Source: JALYXI01 sp963716685 | Lineage (GTDB): Bacteria; Acidobacteriota; Terriglobia; Bryobacterales; Bryobacteraceae | DNA length: 64,000 bases | Reading direction: 5' to 3' | Assembly: GCA_963716685.1 (NCBI GenBank) | Contig: CAVQTR010000006.1 | Span: 1,054,001 to 1,118,000 of the forward strand | Part shown: piece by piece, positions 39,458 to 48,208 of the stretch | How the letters are laid out: every line of letters starts with the position of its first letter | Numbering within the stretch: the stretch's first letter is position 1 | The notes under the pieces: generated by a model | The model's input: only the letters and a program-made list of their open reading frames with translations | What the model was told of the DNA's origin: nothing | Databases searched by the model: none | Position numbers and translations under genes: made by a program

Positions 39458-42055
39458 TTATTCGGTCAACACCAGACCGGATGGCAGCGCTTCGCCGAAG
39501 ACGCGGCCAAGGGAGCGTTCGTCGCGCGCTTCGTGGCCTTCCAGAATAGCAATCAGCTTCTCGGAATCCAGCCGCGCGCGCACTTTAGCGAACAGCGGCG
39601 GCGCCACATCGCGCGTGGCATCGCCGGTATGCCGCGCAAGGGAAGCAAGTGCCTCGCCAGCGGCGGGATGGTTGATCAGGGCTTCTACCCAGCGGGCGGC
39701 GGTGGCTGGCTGCAGCACCTGATTGGCAGGTCCGTAAAACAGCTGCCGCGCGCCCAGCCGGGAGATGCACCAGAGCTCGCTTGCGCCCCAGGCGCGTGCT
39801 TTGACCAAGGCGTCTCCCAATTCCGTACGCGTGGAGACCGGCAGCAGTTCAAGACTGGCGGCGGTGCGCCACATTTCGCGCAGCAGACTGGAGTTGACGC
39901 GCTGCTTTTTCTGGCCGGCGCGCGGCAGCAGAATCGCGGAGACGCGCTGGAAGACATCCACCTGCTGATTGCGATTGAGACCACCCGCGATACGCCCGGC
40001 GAAGATCCACCAATCGATCTCGCATTGAATCTGGTTCGCGTATTGCAAGCCGCCGGCGTAGACGCGGCGCGCCTGTTCAATGCGGTAATCGTCCCCCGGG
40101 AACCCGAACCCCGGGCGCAGGCAGAAGCCGCACAGGTTCAGCCATCGGGCTTCAAACGCCGGGCTCTTCTTACGCCCGGTGGCAGCAGCCAGGAATGCAT
40201 CGGCCATCTGGCGGATAGCGCCAACGGGCCACGAATTTCGGCCCAGTCCCAGCGTTTGTTCGAGGCGCGCGGGAAGCTCTTCCGGAGGAAACGGCGACGT
40301 GCCGGACGCGGCAAACACTTCCGCGATCAGCGCGCAGGCCTTTAACACGTGCTCTTCGCTGACGACCGCCGCCGGACGCGCGGGCTCGGTCGCCGAAGCG
40401 GTTCTGCGCAGTTCGAACTGCAGTTTCCAGCGGTGATCGCTCAGCTTGGAATCGCACCAGGTTTCCAGCGTGCCGACCTCTGTCAGACGGGCGCCCAGCT
40501 TCACGGGAATCTGTTTCTCGCCGGGCTTTCCATAGCGGATCACCGCTTGGAGCGGCGCGTGGGCGTGCAGCTCCGCTGGGTCCAGCGTGACGAGCGAGCC
40601 CGCATCGTCGTCCCCGCGCGTCAACGAACTGTATAACCGAAACGAGACCGGCCGGTTGGCCACCAGCTGCAGATCGCCGCGATCCACTTCGATGGTGGTG
40701 CCTTCTTCCGTGCCGCGCGGCACCAGACAAACGGCTTGCAAATCGTGCTCCCGCGCTTCGCCGAGGCCGATGAAATAAGCGCGAGGCAATCCGCCGCGTA
40801 CCAGCACACCGCTGCCGGTGCTTTTCACCCACGAGTAATACGCAGCGCCGGTAGCGACGGCGAGATCGAGGTCGCGGTGTTCGAAGATCTCCGGCCGCCC
40901 GCCGTACCAGTGCTCCAGAACATCGGCAACGCGCGAGCGGCAGATTTCCGGGATGAAGAAGCCGCCGTTGAACAGGATGGCATCGGGAACCTGACCTGCG
41001 GATTCCAGGAACGCGTTCAGGTGCCTGCTAATGGCGGGATCGGTTTCATAGGGCAGACCCAGTTCGCGGAACAGGCTGCGCTTCTCTTCTTTGGGCGCTT
41101 CGCCGCGCGCGGAAAGGGGCAGAAAGCCTTCGAGGGTCAGTTCCAGCGCCTCTGCGCGGGTGATCTCGGTCTTTAGGGACCCGCCAATCAGGGAAGAGCC
41201 GCTGCCCAGCAGCGTGATCTCCACGCTGTCGCGATGGGGATCGCAAAGCAGAATCTCCTTCGCCGCCGAGCACTGCCGGCGCAGGCCGCTGCGCTGTCGG
41301 ATGGAAAGCTGCGCGCCGAGTTTCGATTCGGCGAGCCACGCGAGGGTCAAATCCAGATTGTCGCCGCCGAGCAGCAGGTGGCGACCCACGGCGGTGCGCG
41401 TGAACTCTACGCGATCGCCATCGCGGAACACCCGAATCAGACTGAAATCGCTGGTGCCGCCGCCGACATCGCAGATGAGCACAATCTGCCCGTCGAAGAG
41501 CTTGCGGCGCGATTGTGCCAGATTGTGCGCAATCCACGAATAAAAGGCTGCGGCCGGCTCCTCCAGCAGCGTTAGATTGGGCAGTCCGGCATCCGCCGCC
41601 GCGCGCACCGTCAGCTCGCGCGCTTCTTCGTCGAAGGACGCGGGAACGGTGAGCACGATGTCTTCACCGGCCAAATTGGGCCATGCCTCGCGAAATTTAG
41701 CGAGAAAGCGGGCAGACACTTCCACCGGGGACAGCACGCGGCCGGTCTCCGGCGAATCCCAGGGCAGGATCTTCGCGGTACGATCAACATCCGCATTCGA
41801 CAGCCAGGATTTCGCGGAATGCACCAGACGAGTGGGCACCAAGGCTCCCTGCTCGCGCGCATAGGTGCCCACCGGCTCGCCTTCTTCCAGCAGCAGAAAG
41901 CTAGGGAGCGTACGGCGCGGCTCGATCCGGTTCGCGGCTACCAGCTGGGGTACATCGAAGATGTGGATGGGCGGAAACAGCGTCTCTTCCGCTTCGGCCG
42001 GGTCCACCCACGCGAGGGCGGAGTTGGTGGTTCCTAAGTCGATGCCAACCTTCAC
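39458..42055 (-). CDS. Hsp70-like protein with long C-terminal extension (DUF3731 type)
   Basis: An 865-residue DnaK relative. The actin-like ATPase part shows VGIDLGTTNSALAW (phosphate 1), TLLEEPAAAFYSW, CDVGGGTSDFSL (phosphate 2, near 193) and LLGGDNLDLTLAW. The substrate domain is short, and from about residue 570 to the end lies a helical extension (for example RQMADAFLAAATGRKKSPAF and RLGARQLFYGPANQV) that canonical DnaK lacks and that fits DUF3731. Start overlaps the previous Hsp70 gene by 4 bp. No dnaJ or grpE is nearby. Role unknown; probably a specialised ATPase complex with its two neighbours. Confidence 0.85.
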   Translation of the reverse strand: MKVGIDLGTTNSALAWVDPAEAEETLFPPIHIFDVPQLVAANRIEPRRTLPSFLLLEEGEPVGTYAREQGALVPTRLVHSAKSWLSNADVDRTAKILPWDSPETGRVLSPVEVSARFLAKFREAWPNLAGEDIVLTVPASFDEEARELTVRAAADAGLPNLTLLEEPAAAFYSWIAHNLAQSRRKLFDGQIVLICDVGGGTSDFSLIRVFRDGDRVEFTRTAVGRHLLLGGDNLDLTLAWLAESKLGAQLSIRQRSGLRRQCSAAKEILLCDPHRDSVEITLLGSGSSLIGGSLKTEITRAEALELTLEGFLPLSARGEAPKEEKRSLFRELGLPYETDPAISRHLNAFLESAGQVPDAILFNGGFFIPEICRSRVADVLEHWYGGRPEIFEHRDLDLAVATGAAYYSWVKSTGSGVLVRGGLPRAYFIGLGEAREHDLQAVCLVPRGTEEGTTIEVDRGDLQLVANRPVSFRLYSSLTRGDDDAGSLVTLDPAELHAHAPLQAVIRYGKPGEKQIPVKLGARLTEVGTLETWCDSKLSDHRWKLQFELRRTASATEPARPAAVVSEEHVLKACALIAEVFAASGTSPFPPEELPARLEQTLGLGRNSWPVGAIRQMADAFLAAATGRKKSPAFEARWLNLCGFCLRPGFGFPGDDYRIEQARRVYAGGLQYANQIQCEIDWWIFAGRIAGGLNRNQQVDVFQRVSAILLPRAGQKKQRVNSSLLREMWRTAASLELLPVSTRTELGDALVKARAWGASELWCISRLGARQLFYGPANQVLQPATAARWVEALINHPAAGEALASLARHTGDATRDVAPPLFAKVRARLDSEKLIAILEGHEARDERSLGRVFGEALPSGLVLTE

Positions 42056-43854
42056 GCCGCGACTCTTTCGCGCACGTTGAACTCAAGCTTCCAGCGGCGT
42101 CCATCGGGGGCCACACACCAGAGCTGCAGCACTCCGGTTTCGGTCACGATGGTTTCGAAGGAAACGCGCACGCGCTCCTGCCCTTCGCCGGACGCGGGGA
42201 AATGCACTTCCATGGGAGGCAGCTCTTCCAGTTCCTCGCCGAAATCTTCGATCATCGCGCCTGGAGGATCGTCCTTACGGGTGGCCGAAGAGAAGATGCG
42301 AAACTCCGCGGGCTCGCCTACAATCAGGCTGAACTCTCGTCCGGCGATGCGGACATCGGTTCCTTCCTCCATGCCGAACGTGGCGACCGTGAATGCTTTA
42401 AGGGGCGCGGGGAAGCCTGGGACCGCAGGCATCGCGCTTTCGACGCCGATGTAGTATGAGCGGGGAATGCCGCCGCGAATGCGTACGCCTTTGCCGGTGC
42501 GCGCCGCGCCGTAATAAGCGGCGCCACGCGCCACTGCCTGCATCAGATCTTCCCCGGAAAGAAGCTGAACGGGAGCGAAGCCTTCTTCGCCCAGCCAACT
42601 GTTAAGCGTCTGCAGCACGCGTTCGCGCACGAACGGCGCATGCAGCACGCCGCCGTTAAACAAAACATGAGTAGGGCAGATCAGGCCGCTGGGGCCGTGC
42701 CGCGATCCGTCGTGCGCCGCGGCGGGCTGCCGGAGGAACTTCGCCAGATGCCTGGTGACGGCGGCATCGGTGGCATAAGGCAGGCCAATCTCCTGTACGG
42801 CCGCACGCGACTGCCGTTCGGGAAGGGATGCGCTCGGGACCGCCGGGAAAAATCCGTCCATCACCTGCTGCAGATCGTCCCGTGTCAGCGCCGCTTTGAC
42901 GCTTCCGCCCACCAGACCACTGCCTTTGCCGAGGATGGTGACCGGCTGTTCCGCCTCGGTCGAGCCGGCTTCGAGCAGCTTTTCCTTCGCAGCGCGGCAG
43001 TTGGCCCAGAGCGCTTGCAGCTGCAGCGCATCCAGCCTGGATCCGCGCTGCGCCAGACGCGCGGCGACGGTGCGGGCCAGTGCGAGGTCGATATTGTCGC
43101 CCCCGAGCAAAATGTGCTCGCCCACCGCCACGCGCTCCAACGACAGATCGCCCTCAGCCTCGCTGACCGCGATCAGCGTGAAATCGGTGGTGCCGCCGCC
43201 GATATCGATCACCAGAATCAGATCTCCCAGACTGACGCGCTCGCGCCAGTCGGGATGGCGTTCGATCCAGGCGTAGAATGCCGCCTGAGGCTCTTCCAGC
43301 AGAGTAACGTCGCGATACCCGGCATTCTCTGCCGCGCGTTGGGTCAGTTCGCGCGCAACCGCGTCGAACGAGGCGGGCACGGTGACAAACACGGCTTGGT
43401 CCGCAAAGGGAGCATCGGGATGCTGCGCGTTCCAGGCCTGTTCGATATGACGCAGATACTCGGCGGAGGCCTGCACGGGAGAGACACGCTCGACGCCATC
43501 CGGGGCATTCAGCGGCAGGATCGGCGCGGTGCGGTCGACACCGGCGTGCGAGAGCCACGATTTCGCGGAAGCCACCAGACGTCCCGCATTTTCCACGCCG
43601 CGTTTCCGCGCGAGAGTACCGGTGAGGAACGGGGGCGAGCTGTTCCAGGGCAGCGCGAGCGAGCCCGGAGGAAATTCCGAGACACCCGGGATGTAGAGAA
43701 ACGAAGGCAGCAGGGTCTCCTGGCGCACTTCGCCCGCGCTGGTGAGCTGGGGAATTCCCATGGGCTGCACATGCACAGGACCATCCGCCAACTCGGCCCA
43801 GGCAAGCGCGGAGTTGGTGGTGCCCAGATCAATCCCGATAACGTAATTCGGCAC
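42052..43854 (-). CDS. Hsp70-like protein
   Basis: A 600-residue DnaK-related ATPase. It starts VIGIDLGTTNSALAWAEL and has LVIDIGGGTTDFTLI near 216, LLGGDNIDLALAR near 250 and a C-terminal beta domain ending in RRWKLEFNVRERVAA. It has no long lid helices. An insert PAFVRERV-like loop with HVLFNGGVLHAPFVRERV mirrors the second Hsp70 (LFNGGFFIPEICRSRV), showing the two are paralogues. Coupled to DUF2760 by 2 bp and to the second Hsp70 by overlap, it is the middle gene of a conserved triad. Confidence 0.88.
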   Translation of the reverse strand: MPNYVIGIDLGTTNSALAWAELADGPVHVQPMGIPQLTSAGEVRQETLLPSFLYIPGVSEFPPGSLALPWNSSPPFLTGTLARKRGVENAGRLVASAKSWLSHAGVDRTAPILPLNAPDGVERVSPVQASAEYLRHIEQAWNAQHPDAPFADQAVFVTVPASFDAVARELTQRAAENAGYRDVTLLEEPQAAFYAWIERHPDWRERVSLGDLILVIDIGGGTTDFTLIAVSEAEGDLSLERVAVGEHILLGGDNIDLALARTVAARLAQRGSRLDALQLQALWANCRAAKEKLLEAGSTEAEQPVTILGKGSGLVGGSVKAALTRDDLQQVMDGFFPAVPSASLPERQSRAAVQEIGLPYATDAAVTRHLAKFLRQPAAAHDGSRHGPSGLICPTHVLFNGGVLHAPFVRERVLQTLNSWLGEEGFAPVQLLSGEDLMQAVARGAAYYGAARTGKGVRIRGGIPRSYYIGVESAMPAVPGFPAPLKAFTVATFGMEEGTDVRIAGREFSLIVGEPAEFRIFSSATRKDDPPGAMIEDFGEELEELPPMEVHFPASGEGQERVRVSFETIVTETGVLQLWCVAPDGRRWKLEFNVRERVAA

Positions 43855-43856
43855 CG

Positions 43857-44372
43857 CTATTCCAATTCAAGCTCGGCCGGCGCCAGTACCGTGAGATCCT
43901 GCTTTGCCAGGACTGGCGGAAGCTCGATGCGGGTGGCCTGCCAGCCCCGATGGCGCAGGATTCCTCCCGCGGGTGGCGCAGCCGGAACATTGCCGAGAAA
44001 CTTCACTTTACCGGGATCGGAAGAAGGCGCTTTGGCGAATGTGCCTTCCACGCCATCGATGACCGGGGTGACGGTTACGTAGCGGTTGAGCGCTTCGCGG
44101 CAGGGGCCATGCATGCCGCGCGCGGCCGAGCCTACCTGGTCGTCGGAATACCCCGAAATGTCTTCCAGAAAGAAGTCCAGCAGCCGTCCATCCCGCTGCA
44201 GAATGCCGAGAAACTGCAGAGCGCCATCGGTGAGCCGGACCACCGGCGCGGGGGGGATGGGCTTCTCCACCGTTTTCCGGGTCAGCCCCAGTTCCGTGAC
44301 GACATCGGGAGGCAGTTCATCGCCGAAGAGAAGCGCGAAGAAACTGCGGAAAGCGAGCGAAATCTTTGACAT
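43857..44372 (-). CDS. DUF2760 family protein
   Basis: A 171-residue soluble protein of the DUF2760 family, recognised by LQFLGILQRDGRLLDFFLED near 52-71, then GYSDDQVGSAARGMHGPC and the beta-rich end ILRHRGWQATRIELP. The family has no known biochemical function and is generally found before two Hsp70-like genes, as here. It is the first gene of the triad. A substrate adaptor or scaffold for the Hsp70 pair is a reasonable guess, not shown by sequence. Confidence 0.82.
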   Translation of the reverse strand: MSKISLAFRSFFALLFGDELPPDVVTELGLTRKTVEKPIPPAPVVRLTDGALQFLGILQRDGRLLDFFLEDISGYSDDQVGSAARGMHGPCREALNRYVTVTPVIDGVEGTFAKAPSSDPGKVKFLGNVPAAPPAGGILRHRGWQATRIELPPVLAKQDLTVLAPAELELE

Positions 44373-44447
44373 CAGTGGATAGTTTCAGGATAGCAAGGCC
44401 CTCCGCTTCGCCAAGCTTCCGGCTTCCACATCGCCGAGTAGCGAAAT

Positions 44448-45797
44448 TCAGGCTTTCGGAGCCTTGGGGACCACCTTCATGGTCTTCTCGTCCCAGTACA
44501 GGACGCGGCCTTCGCGATACGACTGCACGCCCATTGAGATGGTGACCTGGGCGTGAAGCGCGGTGTCGACATCGAGCGTGGGCTTCTCGCGGGAGCGCAT
44601 GCAGCTCAGGAAGTTGCCGATGTGCGCCTGCATGGCGTCCTTATCTTCCACGGGAATAACGACTTTGTCTTTGCCAAACTTTGCTTTGTAAGCTTCGTCG
44701 ACAATCTTTTCGGGGATGACGGTGATGTGGTCCGTCTTGCCCTCGAACTTGCCGTCGTCCACCATGATCACGGTGCCCATGTGACCGCGAATCAGGCCTG
44801 GGATGTGCTCCGAGTTTGCCATGCTGGAACTCAGGATCAGCGAATTGCCTTTAGGGAAGTCCGCCATCAGATTGAACGTGTCGGGCACTTCGCGGGAATC
44901 CTTAAAGACGTAGATTCCGCCCATGGCGGATACGCGACTGGGGAACTGCGGCTCTGGCCAGCAGATATTCAGCGGGGCGACCACGTGGAAAAACAAGTCG
45001 GTGGCGATGCCGCCGGAATAATCCCAGTACTTTCGGAAACGGAAGTAACGGTCGGCATCCCAGGGCCGTTTGGGCGCGCTGCCCAGCCACATCTTCCAGT
45101 CGATGTAGTTCTCGCCTTTGCCGTCGGGTCCGGCGTCCTTGTCGATCGGGTAATTCCATTCACCCTCGATCGAATTGCGATGATAAGAGCCCTGACTGGA
45201 GATCATCTGCCCGATCATGCCGTCGGCGATGGCCTTCTTGGCCTTCCACCACTGGTCGGCGGAGGTGGTTTGTGAACCCACCTGCAGAACGCGTTTGGTT
45301 TCCTTCACCGTCGCGGAAAGCTGTTTGGCTTCCTCGATGGTGTGGGTCATGGGTTTCTCGCAGTAGACGTCTTTGCCGGCGTCCATGGCCTCGAGCGCGA
45401 TGCGCGCATGCCAGTGGTCAGGCGTGGCGACTACTACGGCGTCGATGTCGGGGCGCGCCAGCACTTCGCGATAGTCCAGATAGCTGTCGCACTTGTACAG
45501 CTCAGCCGCTTTGCGCCGCCGCTTTTCGTAGACATCGCAAACCGCCACAATGCGGCAGGCATCATTGTTGGCTTCGGCGTATTTGGTGAATTGGCGGGAA
45601 AGATAGGTGCCGCGTCCGCCCTGCCCAACCATGCCGAGGTTGATCTTGTCATTGGCGCTGCGCGTGCGGGTGGAGTTTCTGGTGGCACCGCGCGCACCGA
45701 ACAATTGAGAGGCAGCCGTAAGCGAGGCTCCCACGCCGGCTGCGGTCTTCAGGAAATCTCGGCGGTCGAATCCGCTGGCGGGCTGGTTGTCAGACAT
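44448..45797 (-). CDS. Tat-exported Gfo/Idh/MocA family oxidoreductase
   Basis: A 449-residue periplasmic sugar dehydrogenase. A Tat signal FDRRDFLKTAAGVGASLTAA lies at about 9-28. The Rossmann fold begins INLGMVGQGGRGTYLSRQF. The catalytic-lysine motif is VYCEKPMTHTIEEAKQL, and WDYSGGIATDLFFHVV carries the usual His. Length and signal match the secreted group that holds its own NADP tightly, abundant in Acidobacteria and Planctomycetes. ATG 45797 is preferred to the one 21 bp upstream because it starts directly before the Tat motif. Substrate unknown. Confidence 0.88.
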   Translation of the reverse strand: MSDNQPASGFDRRDFLKTAAGVGASLTAASQLFGARGATRNSTRTRSANDKINLGMVGQGGRGTYLSRQFTKYAEANNDACRIVAVCDVYEKRRRKAAELYKCDSYLDYREVLARPDIDAVVVATPDHWHARIALEAMDAGKDVYCEKPMTHTIEEAKQLSATVKETKRVLQVGSQTTSADQWWKAKKAIADGMIGQMISSQGSYHRNSIEGEWNYPIDKDAGPDGKGENYIDWKMWLGSAPKRPWDADRYFRFRKYWDYSGGIATDLFFHVVAPLNICWPEPQFPSRVSAMGGIYVFKDSREVPDTFNLMADFPKGNSLILSSSMANSEHIPGLIRGHMGTVIMVDDGKFEGKTDHITVIPEKIVDEAYKAKFGKDKVVIPVEDKDAMQAHIGNFLSCMRSREKPTLDVDTALHAQVTISMGVQSYREGRVLYWDEKTMKVVPKAPKA

Positions 45798-45880
45798 ACG
45801 GTGTCCTCTGGCTTTCACGGGTATTGTACTCCTTCAGCGGCACAGAAATTGCTTCTCTTGTTCGGAAGGAGAATTACGTA

Positions 45881-46609
45881 ATGAAAAGTAAGCTCATGGG
45901 AACCGTGATTCTTGGCAGTGTATTGTTAACGGGCGGTTGCGCAACAAAGAAGTATGTGACAAAGACTACAGACCCGATTCGCGATCACGTGAATCAGGTG
46001 GAAGCAAAGCAGACTGAGCAGGGCGGGCAGATTGCTTCGCAGGGCCAGCAAATTGGCCAGCAGGGCGATCAACTGAAAAAGCAGGCAGGAGACATCGAGC
46101 AGAGCAAGACGGACATTGCGGCCAACCGGGAGCGCGCCCTAGCTGCGGACAGCCGCGCGTCGGATGCGCTGCAGCGAACGGAACAGAATTCGCGCGCTCT
46201 AAACGAGCTACGCCAGTCTGTAGCGAATCTGGACGACTATAAGCCCGCGGGCAGCGTCGCGGTTCCGTTTGGATTCAACAAAGACCTGCTTACCGCCCAA
46301 TCCAAGGCTGACCTGGACAAACTGGTCGCCGATAAGGGCGGCATGAAGCGGTACTTCATCGCGGTGGAAGGCTATACCGACAGAACCGGTTCAGTGAAGT
46401 ACAACAATGCGCTGAGCAGGCGACGGGCGGATGCCGTGGTTCAGTACCTCGTGTCTAAACACGATATCCCGGTCTACCGGATTCACGAAGTCGGAATGGG
46501 CGTGGAAAAGCCCGTCGCAGAGGGACGCGGGCGCGCGGTGAATGCGAAGAACCGGCGCGTGGAAGTGACTTTTTACTCCGCGGATTCTGTTACCGCAATG
46601 AACCGGTAG
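45881..46609 (+). CDS. OmpA-family lipoprotein with coiled-coil stalk
   Basis: A 242-residue outer-membrane lipoprotein. Signal plus lipobox end at LLTGGC (lipidated Cys near 19). Residues about 25-120 form a Gln-rich coiled coil (VEAKQTEQGGQIASQGQQIG). The C-terminal OmpA domain binds peptidoglycan: VPFGFNKDLLTAQSKADLDK, VEGYTDRTGSVKYNNALSRR and GRGRAVNAKNRRVEVTF. It tethers the outer membrane to the wall. ATG 45881 has GGAAGGAG upstream. Last 20 bp overlap the convergent ExeA-like gene. Confidence 0.92.
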   Translation: MKSKLMGTVILGSVLLTGGCATKKYVTKTTDPIRDHVNQVEAKQTEQGGQIASQGQQIGQQGDQLKKQAGDIEQSKTDIAANRERALAADSRASDALQRTEQNSRALNELRQSVANLDDYKPAGSVAVPFGFNKDLLTAQSKADLDKLVADKGGMKRYFIAVEGYTDRTGSVKYNNALSRRRADAVVQYLVSKHDIPVYRIHEVGMGVEKPVAEGRGRAVNAKNRRVEVTFYSADSVTAMNR

Positions 46610-47456
46610 GCTCCGTAGGCCGAACCCGGTGCAACTGGGGCTGAGGCGGCGACCATTCGAGGCGCAGGTCACTGGACACTTCGTCCAGCATCTCGATCGT
46701 CGCCGTCCTCGATTCCATGGCAAATGCCGTGAGCAGCAGGTTCTCGCAAACCGAGTTAATCAAGCGCGGGATGCCGCCGGTGCGCAAGTGAATTTCGGAT
46801 AAAACCGCCGAGGGGAATACCGTCTGCGAGGCCATTCCTGCATGAGCCAGACGGGAGTTGATGTACTTTGCGGTTTCCGACTGCTCGAAAGGCTTCAGCA
46901 TGCAGCGCAGAGCAATGCGCTGCTTCAACTGCCGAAATTCGGGCGCGTCCAGCTTCTTGTCCAGTTCCGGCTGCCCGGCGATGATGATCTGCATCAGCTT
47001 GCCGCGGCGGTTTTCCAGATTACCGAGCAGCCGGATCTCTTCAAGCACCTTCCAATCCAAGTTGTGCGCTTCATCCACGATCAGAACAGTGGTCTGACCC
47101 TGGTTGGCGCGCTGCAGCAGCACTTCGTTCAGTTCGTTCAGAACCTCAATCTTGCTCCGACCTTTCAGTTCGAAATCGTAAGCCACCATTTCAAAGAACT
47201 GTTCCGGGGTGATTTGAGAATTGAAAAGAAATCCAAAGGGAATGCGCTGCATGTTCAAAAAGTCACGCAGGCACTCCAGCATGGTGGTCTTGCCGGTACC
47301 GACTTCGCCCGTCAGAGCGATGAAACCCTTACGGCTCTGCACGCCATAGATAAGATTGGCGATAGCCTCCTCGTGCTGCACGGAGCGGTACAGAAAGGCG
47401 GGATCCGGGCTCAGGTTGAACGGGTTTTCGGTCAACCCAAAGAAGGCTTTGTACAT
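46590..47456 (-). CDS. ExeA/GspA-type AAA+ ATPase
   Basis: A 288-residue ATPase starting MYKAFFGLTENPFNLSPDP, diagnostic of the ExeA/GspA group. Walker A is GEVGTGKTTM near 51-60 and Walker B is VLIVDEAHNL near 124-133; a sensor is IIIAGQPELDKKL. It ends soon after the AAA domain and lacks the peptidoglycan-binding tail of long ExeA proteins. These ATPases help assemble type II secretion or exopolysaccharide export. No secretion gene is adjacent, so its partner must lie elsewhere. Confidence 0.88.
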   Translation of the reverse strand: MYKAFFGLTENPFNLSPDPAFLYRSVQHEEAIANLIYGVQSRKGFIALTGEVGTGKTTMLECLRDFLNMQRIPFGFLFNSQITPEQFFEMVAYDFELKGRSKIEVLNELNEVLLQRANQGQTTVLIVDEAHNLDWKVLEEIRLLGNLENRRGKLMQIIIAGQPELDKKLDAPEFRQLKQRIALRCMLKPFEQSETAKYINSRLAHAGMASQTVFPSAVLSEIHLRTGGIPRLINSVCENLLLTAFAMESRTATIEMLDEVSSDLRLEWSPPQPQLHRVRPTEPTGSLR

Positions 47457-47463
47457 GGCTTTT

Positions 47464-48179
47464 CTAACTCGATCTTACCAGCGGTTTGTCCGCCAGAGCA
47501 GCCCGAAACCCATCAACAGCCTGAATCAGGCTGCCGACGGGGTTGCCGGGTGGCACGAAGTCCATAACCATATATCGGTCATAACCGGCTTTTCCGATAG
47601 CCTGAAACAGTTCTTTCAGCCGGGGATCGCCTGGAGCTGTAACCCGGAATACATTCGTCAGGCCAACCACTTCCTTTAGGGCGGCACCAGCGTGTCCGGT
47701 CGCAGTGTGAAGGCCAGGCGAACCGAAGAGCGGTCCGCGGCTTTCACCGTCTCAAAATTGTCCAGCAAAGCGGTGAATCCCGCCGGCAAATCGGCAGGCA
47801 CTGTTGCAGCGTAGATCTGCCGGCAGTTCAAGCGGCGGGCCACAGCCAGCGTGCGCTGCATATCCGGAAGGGCCGCGATGGCGTCAATGCCCATCAGAAA
47901 AGACGAAACCAGCCTGCGCGCGTTCGAAATCGCCGCATCGTCCCACGAGGCGTATTCGGTCCCGAGCTCAACCGACTGAATCCCGGCTTTCGCCGCGATC
48001 ATGACGCGCTCCTGGAACGAACCTTTCAAGCTGGAAAGAGCCACAGAGCTGGTGATTTTGGCAGCAGGCGGAGGAGGCAGGGCAGCCCCGGGCGCAGCAG
48101 TCCCTCCGGCACGCTGCGCGGGAAGACGGGCGGCCGCAGCCAGCGCCAGAAAGACACGTCTGTTCATGACAGGTTCCAT
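47464..48179 (-). pseudogene. Exported sugar isomerase/epimerase-like TIM barrel, frameshifted
   Basis: The upstream frame (48179-47676) has a signal peptide MNRRVFLALAAAARLPA and barrel strands such as GIQSVELGTEYASW and RQIYAATVPADL, then stops at TLVPP. The downstream frame continues as ALKEVVGLTNVFRVT, DPRLKELFQAIGKAGYDRYM and so on to 47464. Restoring one base near 47684 (a likely GG read as G on the coding strand) gives VAALKEVVG and a continuous 238-residue protein. It is divergent from trpEG by 29 bp. Either a recent pseudogene or an assembly indel. Activity unknown. Confidence 0.65.
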
Positions 48180-48208
48180 GGTATCGCGGGCGGTACGATG
48201 GAAGTTTC

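Noticed and set aside
46590..47456. Type II secretion locus
   Set aside because: Only an ExeA-like ATPase is present; no gsp pseudopilin, secretin or GspE gene nearby.
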